Positions 1 through 8,162 of a stretch of DNA of 64,000 bases are shown piece by piece. The position numbers and the translations under genes are program-made. This DNA comes from Candidatus Nitrosocosmicus oleophilus. Lineage in GTDB: Archaea > Thermoproteota > Nitrososphaeria > Nitrososphaerales > Nitrososphaeraceae. The stretch is taken from contig NZ_CP012850.1 of NCBI RefSeq assembly GCF_000802205.1, forward strand, positions 1,054,001-1,118,000. Reading direction: 5' to 3'. The notes under the pieces are model-generated. The model saw nothing but the letters and a program-made list of their open reading frames with translations. It made no database searches and had not been told where the DNA came from. Numbering within the stretch: position 1 is the stretch's first letter; each line of letters begins with the position of its first letter.

Positions 1-249
1 GAAAGCCCTACGGGCTTGACTGGTATAGATGGCATTATTTTAAACAATTCAACTGAAAATGTAAAAGATGTCAAAGTAGATATTATCTTATTTGATCCAC
101 TAAACAAAACAATAGAGGATACAACCAGGTCCATTACATCTCCACTATCTACAATGGAACCAGGCTCTACAGAAGGTTTTAGTTTCCTTATGAGTACGAA
201 GGATATTGATCATTATGATGCACGTTCCTATGGTCTAAGAACAGAATAA
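1..249 (+). CDS. C-terminal part of an FxLYD-like domain protein (5'-truncated by window edge)
   Basis: The reading frame is open from the first base, so the gene starts outside the window; the TTG at 16 is probably not the start. The 80 or so visible residues show a beta-sandwich pattern, with 'GIILNNSTENVKDVKVDIIL' followed by a Gly/Ser-rich stretch and an aromatic-rich end. This matches the FxLYD type of extracellular domain, in which an unconditioned strand pair compares new and old N-terminal strands. Such domains are common in thaumarchaeal secreted proteins. The function is unknown, and any signal peptide lies outside the window. Confidence 0.55.
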   Translation, partial: ESPTGLTGIDGIILNNSTENVKDVKVDIILFDPLNKTIEDTTRSITSPLSTMEPGSTEGFSFLMSTKDIDHYDARSYGLRTE

Positions 250-364
250 AAGACCCGACCTGAAGGATTTTGAAGATCGAACAATAGATTTGTTACAGGT
301 AGATAAAAGGGTTAAATCAAGTCTATTATTAAATAAGATGATATGATTTTTCGGCGCTGTTAAC

Positions 365-1267
365 TTAAGCATGGATCATCTCCTCGTTATGATAATTCAC
401 AAATAGATTCAACCAGTTTTGTAAATGCTTTAGTTTACATTTCTTTATTCTACATTGAAAGTATCTTTGACATATTGGATGGTTCTCCCAATTAGGATTT
501 TCTCTTTTTTTTAGCTACAAAGGAATGAATATGATGCTTTAATCCAAGAAATCTACATGCCATTGGGTACTCTGTCCATCGGCTGAAGAGATGATATATT
601 CATCAGATCTGGTGTTCTTTCATCCGAATCAAATAACTAAGAAATCTTTGACCTATTGCCACGGATAGCACTTTATATTCAATGATTTTCATACAAGCTT
701 CATGAACAAACATCTTATGATGGGAGCTGTCATGATAACTTTAGCAACAGTTGGAATAATTACAGCCGCCACACTGATAGCCCAACAATCGTTCGGAATC
801 TCAATGCCCACATTACAACGCGGCACAGGCTCGGGCGATGAGGGGGGACCAAAAGCACCAATCGCCATATCTGGGGATAATATATACATTACATGGTGGA
901 CTAACGCGACTGGAAATGAGGAGATTATGTTTAGAGCTTCGAATGACGGAGGTACAACATTTGTGGATAAAATGAATCTAAGCAATTCCACAGAGGCAGA
1001 CTCGGAAGACGTAGAAATAGCAGCAGATGGCGATCACCTAGTTATCACCTGGTGGGAACGCAACCAGACAGCAGAAGAGCCCGTTGTTAGAATAAGCTCA
1101 GATGCGGGAGCAACATTTGGACCATTACTGAAATTAGCAACTAATGGAACGATTGGAGTAGCATCGGAAGAAGAATAAAAGTAGTTCATCAATTAAAATA
1201 GCCTATTTATTTTATATTTTTTTTCAATTTGAATTAGATAATTGTAATTCTTTGTTTAAGTACAGCG
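365..1267 (+). repeat. Segmental duplication copy 1 (BNR-type gene plus its upstream region)
   Basis: This segment recurs in the same orientation at 10842-11770. Similarity starts at 'ttaagcatgga' and ends at 'ttaagtacagcg'. It covers about 340 bp of upstream DNA, the 158-codon gene and about 90 bp downstream. Copy 1 is about 26 bp shorter, mainly through a deletion near 460. The flanks on both sides differ, so this is a copied block and not just related genes. A family B tag element lies about 40 bp after this copy. Confidence 0.9.
702..1178 (+). CDS. Secreted BNR/sialidase-type repeat protein (short form, copy 1)
   Basis: The 158-residue product has an N-terminal hydrophobic signal segment (residues about 5-32) and then two imperfect beta-propeller blade motifs. 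These contain the Asp-box-like sequences 'SNDGGTTF' and 'SSDAGATF', and 'ITWW' strands. It is probably exported. A full propeller needs five to eight blades, so this looks like a short relative of the 280-residue protein at 9812-10654, with which it shares 'KAPIA.SGDN.Y..WW'. It is nearly identical to the gene at 11204-11680, differing around LIAQQ/LPAQQ and DEGG/DDEG. No catalytic residues can be assigned; a binding or surface role is inference. Confidence 0.75.
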   Translation: MNKHLMMGAVMITLATVGIITAATLIAQQSFGISMPTLQRGTGSGDEGGPKAPIAISGDNIYITWWTNATGNEEIMFRASNDGGTTFVDKMNLSNSTEADSEDVEIAADGDHLVITWWERNQTAEEPVVRISSDAGATFGPLLKLATNGTIGVASEEE

Positions 1268-1308
1268 TCTTTATACAAAGTCGTTACCCTATAATAGTAA
1301 ATATAGAG

Positions 1309-1355
1309 CGGGCCCGGTGGGCTTCGAATCCATGAGGTACATGGGAACTGTTAAT
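1309..1355 (+). repeat. Tagged repeat element, family B, copy B1
   Basis: The element begins with the shared tag 'cgggcccggtggg' and continues with the family B tail 'cttcgaatccatgaggtac', ending in 'aactgttaat'. The tail contains a perfect inverted repeat, ccatg-aggta-catgg (1330-1344). The tag plus 'cttcgaatcca' resembles, in reverse complement, the T-arm and acceptor 3' strand of a tRNA, but no cloverleaf can be formed. The rest of the spacer 1179-1512 shows no gene. Confidence 0.8.
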
Positions 1356-1512
1356 ATTAAAAGGTATTTTCAAATGCATCGAGTGTCTAACTTGAATTAT
1401 TACTAATATCAATAATAAAAGTTTGTAAATCTTGGTAATGGGTAGATTGGCAGATATAAATTCAAAATCTTATTGATGGTTATATGTTAGGAAAGTATAA
1501 AAAATAAAAAAA

Positions 1513-2058
1513 TTAGTCCGAGTCTACATCATCATCAGATGATGAGGGTACTACTGCTGGAGCTGGAACTACTACTACTTGTTTTCCACTGGCGCTGATC
1601 AATGCATTTTGAATCTGAACTAAACTATCTTGTGCGGCACTAGTATTATCATCATTTAATGCAAGAATAGCAATATTTGTATAATTAAGCAATTTTTCGT
1701 TCATTTCAGGATCTTGTTGCTTTGACTGGTTAGATTGTTGCTGTGTTGGAATGGCTTGCTCTTCCTGTTGTTGAGCTTGTTGTGTGGTATTCTGTCCACT
1801 AGTTTGGTTGGCTTGTGCTAGCTGTTGTTGTGTTTGATTAGATACTTGTTGTTGAGTTTGGTTGGCTTGTGCAAGTTGTTGATTGGCTTGCTCTAAATTT
1901 TGTTGAGCTTGTTCTGTAGTGTTTTGACCGCCGGTTTGGTTGGTTTGATTTGTCTGATCTATTATTTGTCCATAGATACTGGCGCTTCCAGTATTTAGTA
2001 ATAATACCAAGCTAATGGTTAGTATTACTGGAATACTAATGTTGATGAATGTCTTCAT
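1513..2058 (-). CDS. Secreted Gln/Asn-rich low-complexity protein
   Basis: The 181-residue product has a signal peptide or membrane anchor (about residues 6-30, with the likely cleavage near 'SASIYGQ'). Residues about 34-115 are built from variations of 'QANQTQQQ' and 'NTTQQAQQQ'. A short globular part follows (about 118-160), and the tail is acidic (SSSDDDVDSD). Family assignment is not possible. The Gln/Asn-rich stretch carries many N-x-T sequons and is probably an extended extracellular linker. It is transcribed towards the BNR gene, with a family B tag element between them. Confidence 0.7.
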   Translation of the reverse strand: MKTFINISIPVILTISLVLLLNTGSASIYGQIIDQTNQTNQTGGQNTTEQAQQNLEQANQQLAQANQTQQQVSNQTQQQLAQANQTSGQNTTQQAQQQEEQAIPTQQQSNQSKQQDPEMNEKLLNYTNIAILALNDDNTSAAQDSLVQIQNALISASGKQVVVVPAPAVVPSSSDDDVDSD

Positions 2059-2200
2059 TGAAATATAATTTCTAACAATGTTTTTAAAGTAGTAACATGC
2101 GAGTCAAATATTTCTGTATGTTAATTACCAATAGATGTACCATCCAAGATAACTGATAGTACATGTATATAAACCATTATTGATAAAAAATTCTTAAGAT

Positions 2201-2368
2201 ATGCTTGGAACACTTTGGACAATTATTTTGATTATAATAGCAATTATCGTTATAGTATTTTTACTACGGTTTCTTTTTGGAATATTAGTTATAGCTCCTG
2301 TAGGGATGGAATTCGTTAAAACTGGCACACCTATCGATACAGCGTTATCAATATTTACGGGCATCTGA
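2201..2368 (+). CDS. Small single-span membrane protein (55 aa)
   Basis: An ATG opens a 55-codon frame starting MLGTLWTIILIII, with a long hydrophobic helix over residues 2-33 and a short hydrophilic C-terminus ending FTGI. A TATA-like box 'tgtatataaacc' lies about 35 bases upstream, which fits a nearly leaderless message. Small hydrophobic proteins of this kind are frequent in soil ammonia-oxidising archaea. The function is unknown. Confidence 0.5.
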   Translation: MLGTLWTIILIIIAIIVIVFLLRFLFGILVIAPVGMEFVKTGTPIDTALSIFTGI

Positions 2369-2687
2369 TTAGTTGGCGAAATGGCATAATGCGTCTAGAA
2401 CACCTATTGTAGGATGTTACTATTATCAAAGTTTGTGTAATACATTATTAATTTTTCTACTTACTACTAATTTCTTTATCCTTAAATAAATATCATTAAA
2501 TTAAATTTTTTTCTTTCACATCATGGTGAATGATTTCAATTAGCGTTAGAACACTATTTGATTGCAAAAAGATTGAAAGAAAATTCGAGTATACTTACCG
2601 ACTTTAACAATAGCTGATTTATTGATTACTTGTAGTGTTCAGTCTTAGAATGCTCCCTTAACTCTCGCAATAGGCGCTACCGCTATT

Positions 2688-2810
2688 ATGTGGATAATAG
2701 CCAACAGCCTCATAGAAATTACAGGGGTAAGTAGAGAATTGATAGAAGGGATAGAAGGGATAGCAGGAATCTCTGCTGTAGCGTACTCTTTGGGATCAAA
2801 CATAATATGA
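2688..2810 (+). CDS. Possible 40-aa small protein or remnant
   Basis: From the ATG at 2688 the frame reads MWIIANSLIEITGVSRE and ends at TGA 2808. The same frame stays open upstream to a TAG at 2646 with hydrophobic content ('LTLAIGATA'). The true start may therefore be a non-ATG codon, or the 5' end may be decayed. The composition suggests a short membrane peptide. The spacer on either side (2369-2866) shows nothing else. Confidence 0.3.
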   Translation: MWIIANSLIEITGVSRELIEGIEGIAGISAVAYSLGSNII

Positions 2811-2866
2811 CAATCTATTCAAAAATTAGTATATTGATACTTTTTATTTGTATATCTTATTAGAAA

Positions 2867-3202
2867 CTAATTTATCTTTTTCACTAATCCTGTAGCCAGA
2901 GCTATGTCATAAACGTCCTGATATTCTGATTTTTGGTTCAAATTATTTTGTATAGTCTCCAAGACATCACTGATTCTATTTCCCATCGCCGGTGATTTTT
3001 TATTCACATGATTTTTTATTTCCTCCGTCGTAGCTGGAAATTGGAGAGTCCCTCTAACAAATTTGCCATTTTGTATACGATTTCTCTATCTGTGGCTTCG
3101 TTATCAGATGGGGTATTTGTTTTATCGCCTTGTCTCAAATATGGAAAACTCGCCCGTTTTGGTTGGATCAGTATAATTTATGTCATTATTGGATTCTGAC
3201 AT
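2867..3202 (-). pseudogene. Small hypothetical gene with two compensating frameshifts
   Basis: Read on the minus strand from ATG at 3202, the frame starts MSESNNDINYTDPTKTG and runs into a stop after 'FETRR'. The neighbouring frame continues with 'GDKTNTPSDNEATDREIV' and 'YKMANLLEGLSNF'. The original frame then resumes with 'PATTEEIKNHVNKKSPAM' through 'ATGLVKKIN' to the stop at 2867. Start and stop share one frame, so a one-base change near 3128 is undone by another near 3045. The restored protein would be about 111 residues of alpha-helical, acidic character with no recognised family. Sequencing error is possible but would need two independent errors. Confidence 0.6.
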
Positions 3203-3828
3203 ATTAATAATATCTGATCAAAGTAGTTAAACATAACAAATTCAAAATATTTTACCTATTAATTAATAATGTTTTTTAGCGAACAAATCTAAATATAGAA
3301 TACATCATTTAGGCTTGATGTTTACATCTGGAAGAGTTGAAAAATACTTTTCTAGATGTAATATTTATCAATTTAAGGCTTAGCAGGAAGACTGATTAAA
3401 GATAATGAATTATTCTATTTCAACTACTTAGGGTGCAAATATAACGCGTTTTATTATCTAATACCTAACAAGGTAATATCCATCCTTGTTACCTTTCTTT
3501 TTATTCTAATAAAATTTTCAGGATGAAAAATCGGAATTAGTTAGTTTTAGTCCTTTTTCTAATCGAGTCTTGTGGAAATCATGAGGATATCCACATGGGT
3601 TTGATATGAAGATGTTATATGGTATCAACCATTGGGTCGATATTACTATGGTAGGTTTGAGTATGTTCCTGGGACGGTAATCATCCATCAGTCAAAGATC
3701 AGAGAATCCTTGATAAAAGGAAAATCACGGTATCCATCTAATGACCATAGGCAAACCTTGTAAGATAATTGCTATAAGGCTTCTTATGAGAAAAAAAATA
3801 AATATTTCCTGCAATCTTTTATTATACT
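3203..3828. other. Spacer with one coding-like fragment
   Basis: No complete gene is seen. On the plus strand, 3605-3763 is open for 53 codons without a start codon. It reads 'WYQPLGRYYYGRFEYVPG' and then 'IIHQSKIRESLIKG'. The residue pattern looks protein-like, so it may be the 3' end of a broken gene. A hairpin at 3466-3491 is listed separately. Confidence 0.4.
3466..3491. terminator. Hairpin with a T-rich flank
   Basis: The 8-bp inverted repeat taacaagg / ccttgtta has a 10-base loop and is followed by 'cctttctttttatt'. The stem plus T-tract fits a terminator, but no convincing gene ends just upstream, so the role is uncertain. Confidence 0.3.
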
Positions 3829-3987
3829 ATGACTCTTAGGATAAAATGTAAACAATGTGGCTTTGATCATATTTCAAACATATATAGATTAGAAGAACAC
3901 AATTTTCATAGAAATTTTTCAAATCTTGAAAGTTGTCCTAGCTGTGGATATGTATCCAAATGTGACGAATCAGATTATAAATCTTAA
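3829..3987 (+). CDS. Small zinc-ribbon protein (52 aa)
   Basis: The product starts MTLRIKCKQCGFDHIS and contains two CxxC knuckles, 'CKQC' at residues 7-10 and 'CPSC' at about 36-39, separated by 25 residues. A third cysteine lies near the C-terminus ('SKCDES'). This is the classic four-cysteine zinc ribbon. Such proteins usually bind nucleic acid or a protein partner; which one cannot be said. The ATG lies about 10 bases after an A-rich stretch, without a clear Shine-Dalgarno sequence. Confidence 0.65.
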   Translation: MTLRIKCKQCGFDHISNIYRLEEHNFHRNFSNLESCPSCGYVSKCDESDYKS

Positions 3988-4086
3988 TTAGTCAGAGTAC
4001 AATTGTTGGCTTAATAGGTTATCCATATTGGACAATCGAAAAAAGCAAGATCTAAAAGGATAAATAAAATGGCGTAGATGAAGTTT

Positions 4087-4194
4087 CATGAATTTCCTTG
4101 GATATCTAACTTTTTTCCTAGCTGTGATTTTCACAGTGTTCATGAATTTCCTTGGATATCTAACTTTTTTCCTAGCTGTGATTTTCACAGTGTT
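4087..4194 (+). repeat. Exact 54-bp tandem duplication inside a membrane protein gene
   Basis: 4087-4140 and 4141-4194 are identical 54-mers beginning 'catgaatttccttgg' and ending 'cacagtgtt'. The length is a multiple of three, so the duplication adds exactly 18 residues, one membrane-length segment, without shifting the frame. Confidence 0.95.
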
Positions 4195-4294
4195 TTTTAT
4201 AGTTTGCATGGCTATTCAACAAATAGTAACTTATCATGATATCCTAGAAAAAGCAAGGAACTTTTCTAACAATAAATTTTCTCTGAAGAATTAG
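4088..4294 (+). CDS. Small membrane protein with a duplicated hydrophobic segment
   Basis: The 68-residue product reads MNFLGYLTFFLAVIFTVF twice in tandem, followed by a soluble tail (YHDILEKARNFSNNKFSLKN). The second repeat also begins with ATG, so translation from 4142 would give a 50-residue single-span form, which is presumably the ancestral protein. With both repeats the protein can form a two-helix hairpin or one very long hydrophobic region. No family is recognised. Confidence 0.5.
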   Translation: MNFLGYLTFFLAVIFTVFMNFLGYLTFFLAVIFTVFFIVCMAIQQIVTYHDILEKARNFSNNKFSLKN

Positions 4295-4508
4295 ATTAAC
4301 AAAACTAAATCAGTAATAACGAATCAAAACATTATTGCCTATCTGTGTGTGTATATGGATCCAATATTGAGAATTACTGACTAGGTTCAACCTACTAACA
4401 CTATTTGTACTCTCAATGATTGAATAGATTGGCATGAAATACATTAGGTAGATGGGACGGTCACTTAATCTAAATAGAAGGTTGAGGTCTTTAATATTGA
4501 AACAAATA

Positions 4509-5009
4509 TCATGTAGGGTTTTTCAAATCCATCTTCTGATACAGAATGTCAATGACTTCTATCGCATTTATTACGTTAGTAACTGCTTCGAAGAAAAAAT
4601 TCTGATTAAATCCGTCAAAATAAAGATTCTTACTTATGTCGATAGATTCTAAATCATCAATATTATTTAGTGCTTTCTTATCTAAACTTACTGGATTATG
4701 GTTTTTATGGATGAAAACATACTGTAAATTCATTTGTAATAATGATAATTGCACACTGCGTAGGAATTCAAAACCAATGTTTCTAAGATTTGAAATTTGA
4801 CCCTTTAGTTGTTGATTGAATCTATAAGACGTTGAAATTTTGACAATCTCAGATTCATTAAGGATTATTATGTTGTAGCCATATCTATCATTGACAGTTA
4901 CCTTTCCAATAAAATCAATTTTCTGAGATTTTATCAGATCATGATCTGCCTCTACCCTTAGTTTGGATAAATCAACCCATTTGTATATGTTATCCAATAT
5001 TTCTTGCAA
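4509..5009 (-). CDS. Hypothetical soluble protein (166 aa)
   Basis: This is a well-formed 166-residue alpha/beta protein without signal peptide or membrane segment. It starts MQEILDNIYKWVDLSKLRVE. The middle part is strand-rich ('KIDFIGKVTV', 'NIIILNESEIVKI') and is followed by helices ('LKGQISNLRNIGFEFLRSVQ') and the end 'IDILYQKMDLKNPT'. The layout is reminiscent of the archaeal DUF2299 type with a secretion-chaperone-like fold, but I cannot confirm that. It starts close to the remnant of a histidine kinase on the other strand. Confidence 0.6.
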   Translation of the reverse strand: MQEILDNIYKWVDLSKLRVEADHDLIKSQKIDFIGKVTVNDRYGYNIIILNESEIVKISTSYRFNQQLKGQISNLRNIGFEFLRSVQLSLLQMNLQYVFIHKNHNPVSLDKKALNNIDDLESIDISKNLYFDGFNQNFFFEAVTNVINAIEVIDILYQKMDLKNPT

Positions 5010-5066
5010 ATTGAAATTAATATAAACAGATTATTTTTAAACATATTGATTTTAGTGTCTGAAACA

Positions 5067-5186
5067 GAAATACAATACTTGTTTGCCAAGAATATCATCG
5101 AGGCTCACGGTGGTCAGATCTGGGCTCAAAACAACAAGTATGAAAAAGGGGGAACCTTCTTGTTTAGTCTACCATTATACAAATGA
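5067..5186 (+). pseudogene. C-terminal remnant of a histidine kinase ATPase domain
   Basis: The segment 'AKNIIEAHGGQIWAQNN', then 'GGTFLFSLPLYK' and a stop, is the signature end of a HATPase_c domain (G2 box and last strand) of sensor histidine kinases. The N, G1 and F boxes and the His-containing dimerisation helix are missing. The sequence before 'ETEIQYLFAKN' is unrelated and overlaps the start of the minus-strand gene. Only the final 40 residues of a kinase survive. Confidence 0.75.
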
Positions 5187-5308
5187 TCCCGTTATTCAAA
5201 TACCAACTAATTAAAGTCGATATAATGTTACTCTCGTGTGGCAACAGGCTCGAATAATAAACTACCATTACTCGGTTTTCATCTAGTGTAGACTGTTGAA
5301 GGTTGTAG

Positions 5309-5327
5309 CGCCGCCCTAAAGGCGGCG
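5309..5327. other. GC-rich hairpin
   Basis: The perfect 7-bp stem cgccgcc / ggcggcg has a ctaaa loop and stands in very AT-rich surroundings after the kinase remnant. It could be a terminator-like or REP-like hairpin of a mobile element end. No transposase of the IS200/IS605 type is visible nearby. Confidence 0.5.
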
Positions 5328-5451
5328 GGTAACAGTTTAATCTTGTTTTGATTACAGGTTCAAATTAGATTATTTCGGTTAACAGCAAGTTTTTTCTTAA
5401 TCGTAAAATCTTAATAATAATTTAATAATTGGCATTTGTTTTTAAAATAAA

Positions 5452-5682
5452 ATGGTAGATAAGGTAGAGGTAACAGTTACAGATTTATCTAAAAAACATA
5501 ATGGCAAACACGGATACGAGAATATGTATTCTGTAGCTAAACATGTCTACATGGATAATGGAGAAGTAGATACAGTTGGTTTCGCAATCGATAAAGAGAA
5601 TCTAAAGATCTTGAGGGCTAAGATTGATGCGATGTTAATAGGTGATTATAAATCGAGCAAAAAGGAAAAAATTACTATTTGA
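5452..5682 (+). CDS. Small hypothetical protein (76 aa)
   Basis: The product is hydrophilic and strand-rich: MVDKVEVTVTDLSKKHNGKH, then 'VAKHVYMDNGEVDTVGFA', then a helix 'KENLKILRAKIDAML' and a lysine-rich tail. There is no signal peptide. It looks like a complete small alpha/beta domain, but no family is recognised. Codon use and composition are consistent with a real gene. AT-rich DNA precedes it, without a clear Shine-Dalgarno sequence. Confidence 0.55.
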   Translation: MVDKVEVTVTDLSKKHNGKHGYENMYSVAKHVYMDNGEVDTVGFAIDKENLKILRAKIDAMLIGDYKSSKKEKITI

Positions 5683-5779
5683 TATAATGGTCTAGTATTG
5701 ATTTGTCTTATAGCATTCAGTATAGGCGAACAATAAACACCAAGACTAACTATCAACTTTAATTTGAATTCTTTTCTTT

Positions 5780-5992
5780 CTATTTATGGTAATGTAATTT
5801 CGCGGTTAGAAAAAGAGTGGTTGCCGCGATTGCTAGACAAATAATACCAAAAGTAAGGGAATACAGCACAGTTCCTTCAGAATCCTTAGTTCCAATTATA
5901 GAAGTATAGACACCTGCAAGTCCAAATAATCCCATAAAAATAGCAAAAATAGTTCCCATAAAGACAATCATGTTCTTAAAGAGTTTGTTCAT
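5780..5992 (-). CDS. Two-span membrane protein (70 aa)
   Basis: Residues about 5-30 (NMIVFMGTIFAIFMGLFGLA) and 44-64 (LTFGIICLAIAATTLFLTAK) form two clear membrane helices. The loop 'SIIGTKDSEGT' joins them and the C-terminus is short and basic (LHYHK). The function is unknown. The spacing and the Met-Asn-Lys start support a genuine small membrane protein. Confidence 0.6.
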   Translation of the reverse strand: MNKLFKNMIVFMGTIFAIFMGLFGLAGVYTSIIGTKDSEGTVLYSLTFGIICLAIAATTLFLTAKLHYHK

Positions 5993-6097
5993 AAAGAACT
6001 AAAGCTAAGTGAGTGACAACTACATCATGATTTTAGTCTTTGTTTCTATTTGTGAAAAATTTATTTTCATCGTGAAATTCGTATGCAACAATAAAAA

Positions 6098-6235
6098 TTA
6101 AAAGGTGAAATCAGCACCGTCCTCATAAAAAAATATATTAATTACTCCAGTGACTCCAGCATCAATATCTTTCACCACTTGAATATTAACTATCTTTTTA
6201 TTTCCTGTTTGTAGAAAATAATTGATTTCATCCAT
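6098..6235 (-). CDS. Small hypothetical protein (45 aa)
   Basis: The likely start is the internal ATG at 6235, giving MDEINYFLQTGNKKIVNIQ and continuing with strands 'VTGVINIFFYEDGADF'. The frame is open upstream to an ATG at 6313, but that extension (MGFSYTYKILKIHVIKQ) looks less like coding sequence. The pattern of a short helix and two strands resembles small archaeal proteins of unknown role that bind a ligand or a partner. Just upstream, a 32-codon minus-strand frame (roughly 6336-6440, 'IGIDGVSLNDTKKRW') may be another fragment. Confidence 0.4.
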   Translation of the reverse strand: MDEINYFLQTGNKKIVNIQVVKDIDAGVTGVINIFFYEDGADFTF

Positions 6236-6599
6236 GATAGTATTATTCCATCGAAATATTTTCTGTTTTATTACATGTATTTTGAGAATTTTGTAAGTAT
6301 AACTGAATCCCAAGGTTATGTTGAGGTTGGAAAGTCAATCTCACAAGTTCAACTCTAAAATGGTCCATCTCTTTTTAGTGTCATTTAGAGAGACCCCATC
6401 TATACCAATGCTTTGAATTTGATACGGTGCACTAGTCACTTAGGAATTTTGATAATATGGATTTTCTTGCGAATTACTGCCAAAAAGAATCATTCTATAT
6501 ATAGTTGTCTACATAACTTTAATGATGTGGTTACATTCCGTTCATAAGGCAATGACAGTCAAAAAAATGAAAGTAATACCAGCTATTAAATACATTACT

Positions 6600-6866
6600 T
6601 CAAGCAGTTTTTTTGAGCAAAATAACCTTGATGCTCTTTAGATAGTTTCTTATTGTAGAGCCTGTTATCTCTTTTCTGTTAAATCTTTCCAAAAGAGATT
6701 GCATAAATTTTAATATGACATTGAATGTCCATCTAACATCATACTCTTTTGTATAATTAACAAATGCAATGCTCTTTTCCTCTATCGTCTTTCCATCTAT
6801 TTCTAGATAGTCAAAGAATTTCTCAAGTCTCTTTTGATATTTTTGTCTTGTTACCGGTGACTTCAA
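6600..6866 (-). pseudogene. N-terminal remnant of a tyrosine-type integrase
   Basis: The fragment 'SPVTRQKYQKRLEKFFDYL', then 'YDVRWTFNVILKFMQSL' and 'ITGSTIRNYLKSIKVI', matches the helical SAM-like core-binding domain of tyrosine recombinases. Upstream in frame 'IDENNIWSIYLYAL' extends it without a clear start. The catalytic domain with the R-H-R-Y residues is absent, because the frame ends at 'LLKKTA'. It is a truncated leftover of an integrated element or of a resident recombinase copy. Confidence 0.7.
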
Positions 6867-6986
6867 TGCATATAGATATATTGACCATATGTTGTTTTCA
6901 TCAATACATTGAGCTTTAAGTTGTGTTCCGTCACTTTTTATACGTTATATCTTCTCAGAACCTACTTAAAAGCTCCTTTATCGTAA

Positions 6987-7026
6987 CGGGCCCGGTGGGT
7001 TTAGTAATAGATATATTACGAGTCTG
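6987..7026 (+). repeat. Tagged repeat element, family A, copy A1 (long form)
   Basis: The tag 'cgggcccggtggg' is followed by the family A tail 'tttagtaatagatatatta', ending in 'cgagtct'. The tail holds the palindrome gtaata-gata-tattac. Homology with copy A3 (11994) goes on for a further 200 bp or more, through the strong hairpin at 7122-7165, so these two are long forms of the family. The rest of the spacer 6867-7508 shows no gene. Confidence 0.85.
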
Positions 7027-7121
7027 AAATTCCAAATTAATTATTCTGATATCAAAGAATGACTAAACAAATTGAATTATTTTTATTTTATCTAGTTCTA
7101 GTTACAGATGTCTAAAATATA

Positions 7122-7165
7122 GGGTCTTGCATAAAGGGCGTGGGACTAGAGATTATGCAAGACCC
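7122..7165. ncRNA. Conserved strong hairpin downstream of element A1 (candidate structured RNA)
   Basis: gggtcttgcat pairs perfectly with atgcaagaccc across a 22-base loop that contains 'aaagggcgtgg'. The same structure recurs at 12130-12172 with a differing loop and the same distance to a family A tag. Pairing is preserved although the flanks have diverged. It may be a small RNA, a terminator or a mobile element end; transcription is not shown. Confidence 0.4.
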
Positions 7166-7508
7166 TTATGGAATTGCTTTGGAGATTAAACACTACTAGC
7201 ATGATGAGTTTAAAAACATCTCGTATTTCTAGTCCTATATCACTATGGTTACAATTCACTCTTAAACAGCTATTATAATAAAAGACATACTTGAGAATCC
7301 ACCGCATGTATCTAACTCTATAGGCTCATTAAATCAAATAAGAGACGTTTTGACAGATAATATTCGAGGTAACAGCATTGGAATAAAGATCTCTAATAGC
7401 TAGTATGGTGAATAGAAATTGACTCCTTTTTTACAATAAGATATAGGGGTGTCTTCAAATTTGAAATACATCGCAATATTAATATCTAAAAGGATAAAAA
7501 TGATTAAC

Positions 7509-8034
7509 ATGAAATATCAGCATACATTTAATAATGTTTCATTTTGCTTTTGGGATTTGTAATTGTATCTACTATTTTTATGGTTACACAACATGCCCAA
7601 GCCCTAGATAGCACCGACCTGTGCAAAAATAATGGTTTAGGAAACCCATTTTTTGTTGAACATTACCAAACTGAGCTAGGGAAACTGAATACGACAAACA
7701 ATAATGCTTCCGAAAGCTTTTCATTAAGGGAATAATTAACGGCACAGCAGATATAACTGCTGATGTGAATGTGACTGAAACCTTCAGAGATAATGACACA
7801 TCTTATCTGCAAGGAAACACAAAGTATGTTACTGATAACAGAGATATAGCAACTTATACCTTTTATGCAATTGCCAACTATCATGTGGGTGGGGGTTATG
7901 ATAGCAACGGAATTGCTATTTTTGATGACGTTGCTACGGGTAATCTCTCCTCTTTGAGTAATTCAGTAGGAGTCTATAAGGACTATGTCGATAGAAATGG
8001 AACTGGGACATTTCTTATGTGGCATTGGAGGTAA
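7509..8034 (+). pseudogene. Secreted protein gene broken by frameshifts
   Basis: The ATG at 7509 gives MKYQHTFNNVSF. A neighbouring frame continues with a signal segment, 'LLLGFVIVSTIFMVTQHA', then 'QALDSTDLCKNNGLG', up to a stop at 7735. The third part, open from before 7765, reads 'IINGTADITADVNVTETF', later 'YHVGGGYDSNGIAIFDD', and ends at 8034. At least one and probably two one-base changes separate the parts. The restored product would be about 175 residues, secreted and Asn/Thr-rich, of unknown family. Confidence 0.6.
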
Positions 8035-8162
8035 ATATAGCTGTATAGGGAACGTTAAATAGGCAGAAAATAAACCCTTTATTTTCTCATAAAGTATTTC
8101 AGACAATTTATATTATTTAAAAACAAGGATGATTTGGAATTTGGAGATATATGTAGATATCC

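Noticed and set aside
689-991. Minus-strand open frame opposite the BNR gene (also at 11191-11493)
   Set aside because: It is a mirror of the coding strand with no start context; the plus frame has a signal peptide and blade motifs.
1309-1355. Possible tRNA gene because of 'ggcttcgaatcca'
   Set aside because: Only a T-arm-like and acceptor-like piece is present; no anticodon or D arm can be folded on either strand, and the same piece recurs as a repeat.
3008-3199. 63-codon plus-strand frame
   Set aside because: It lies opposite the frameshifted minus-strand gene, which has far better protein character.
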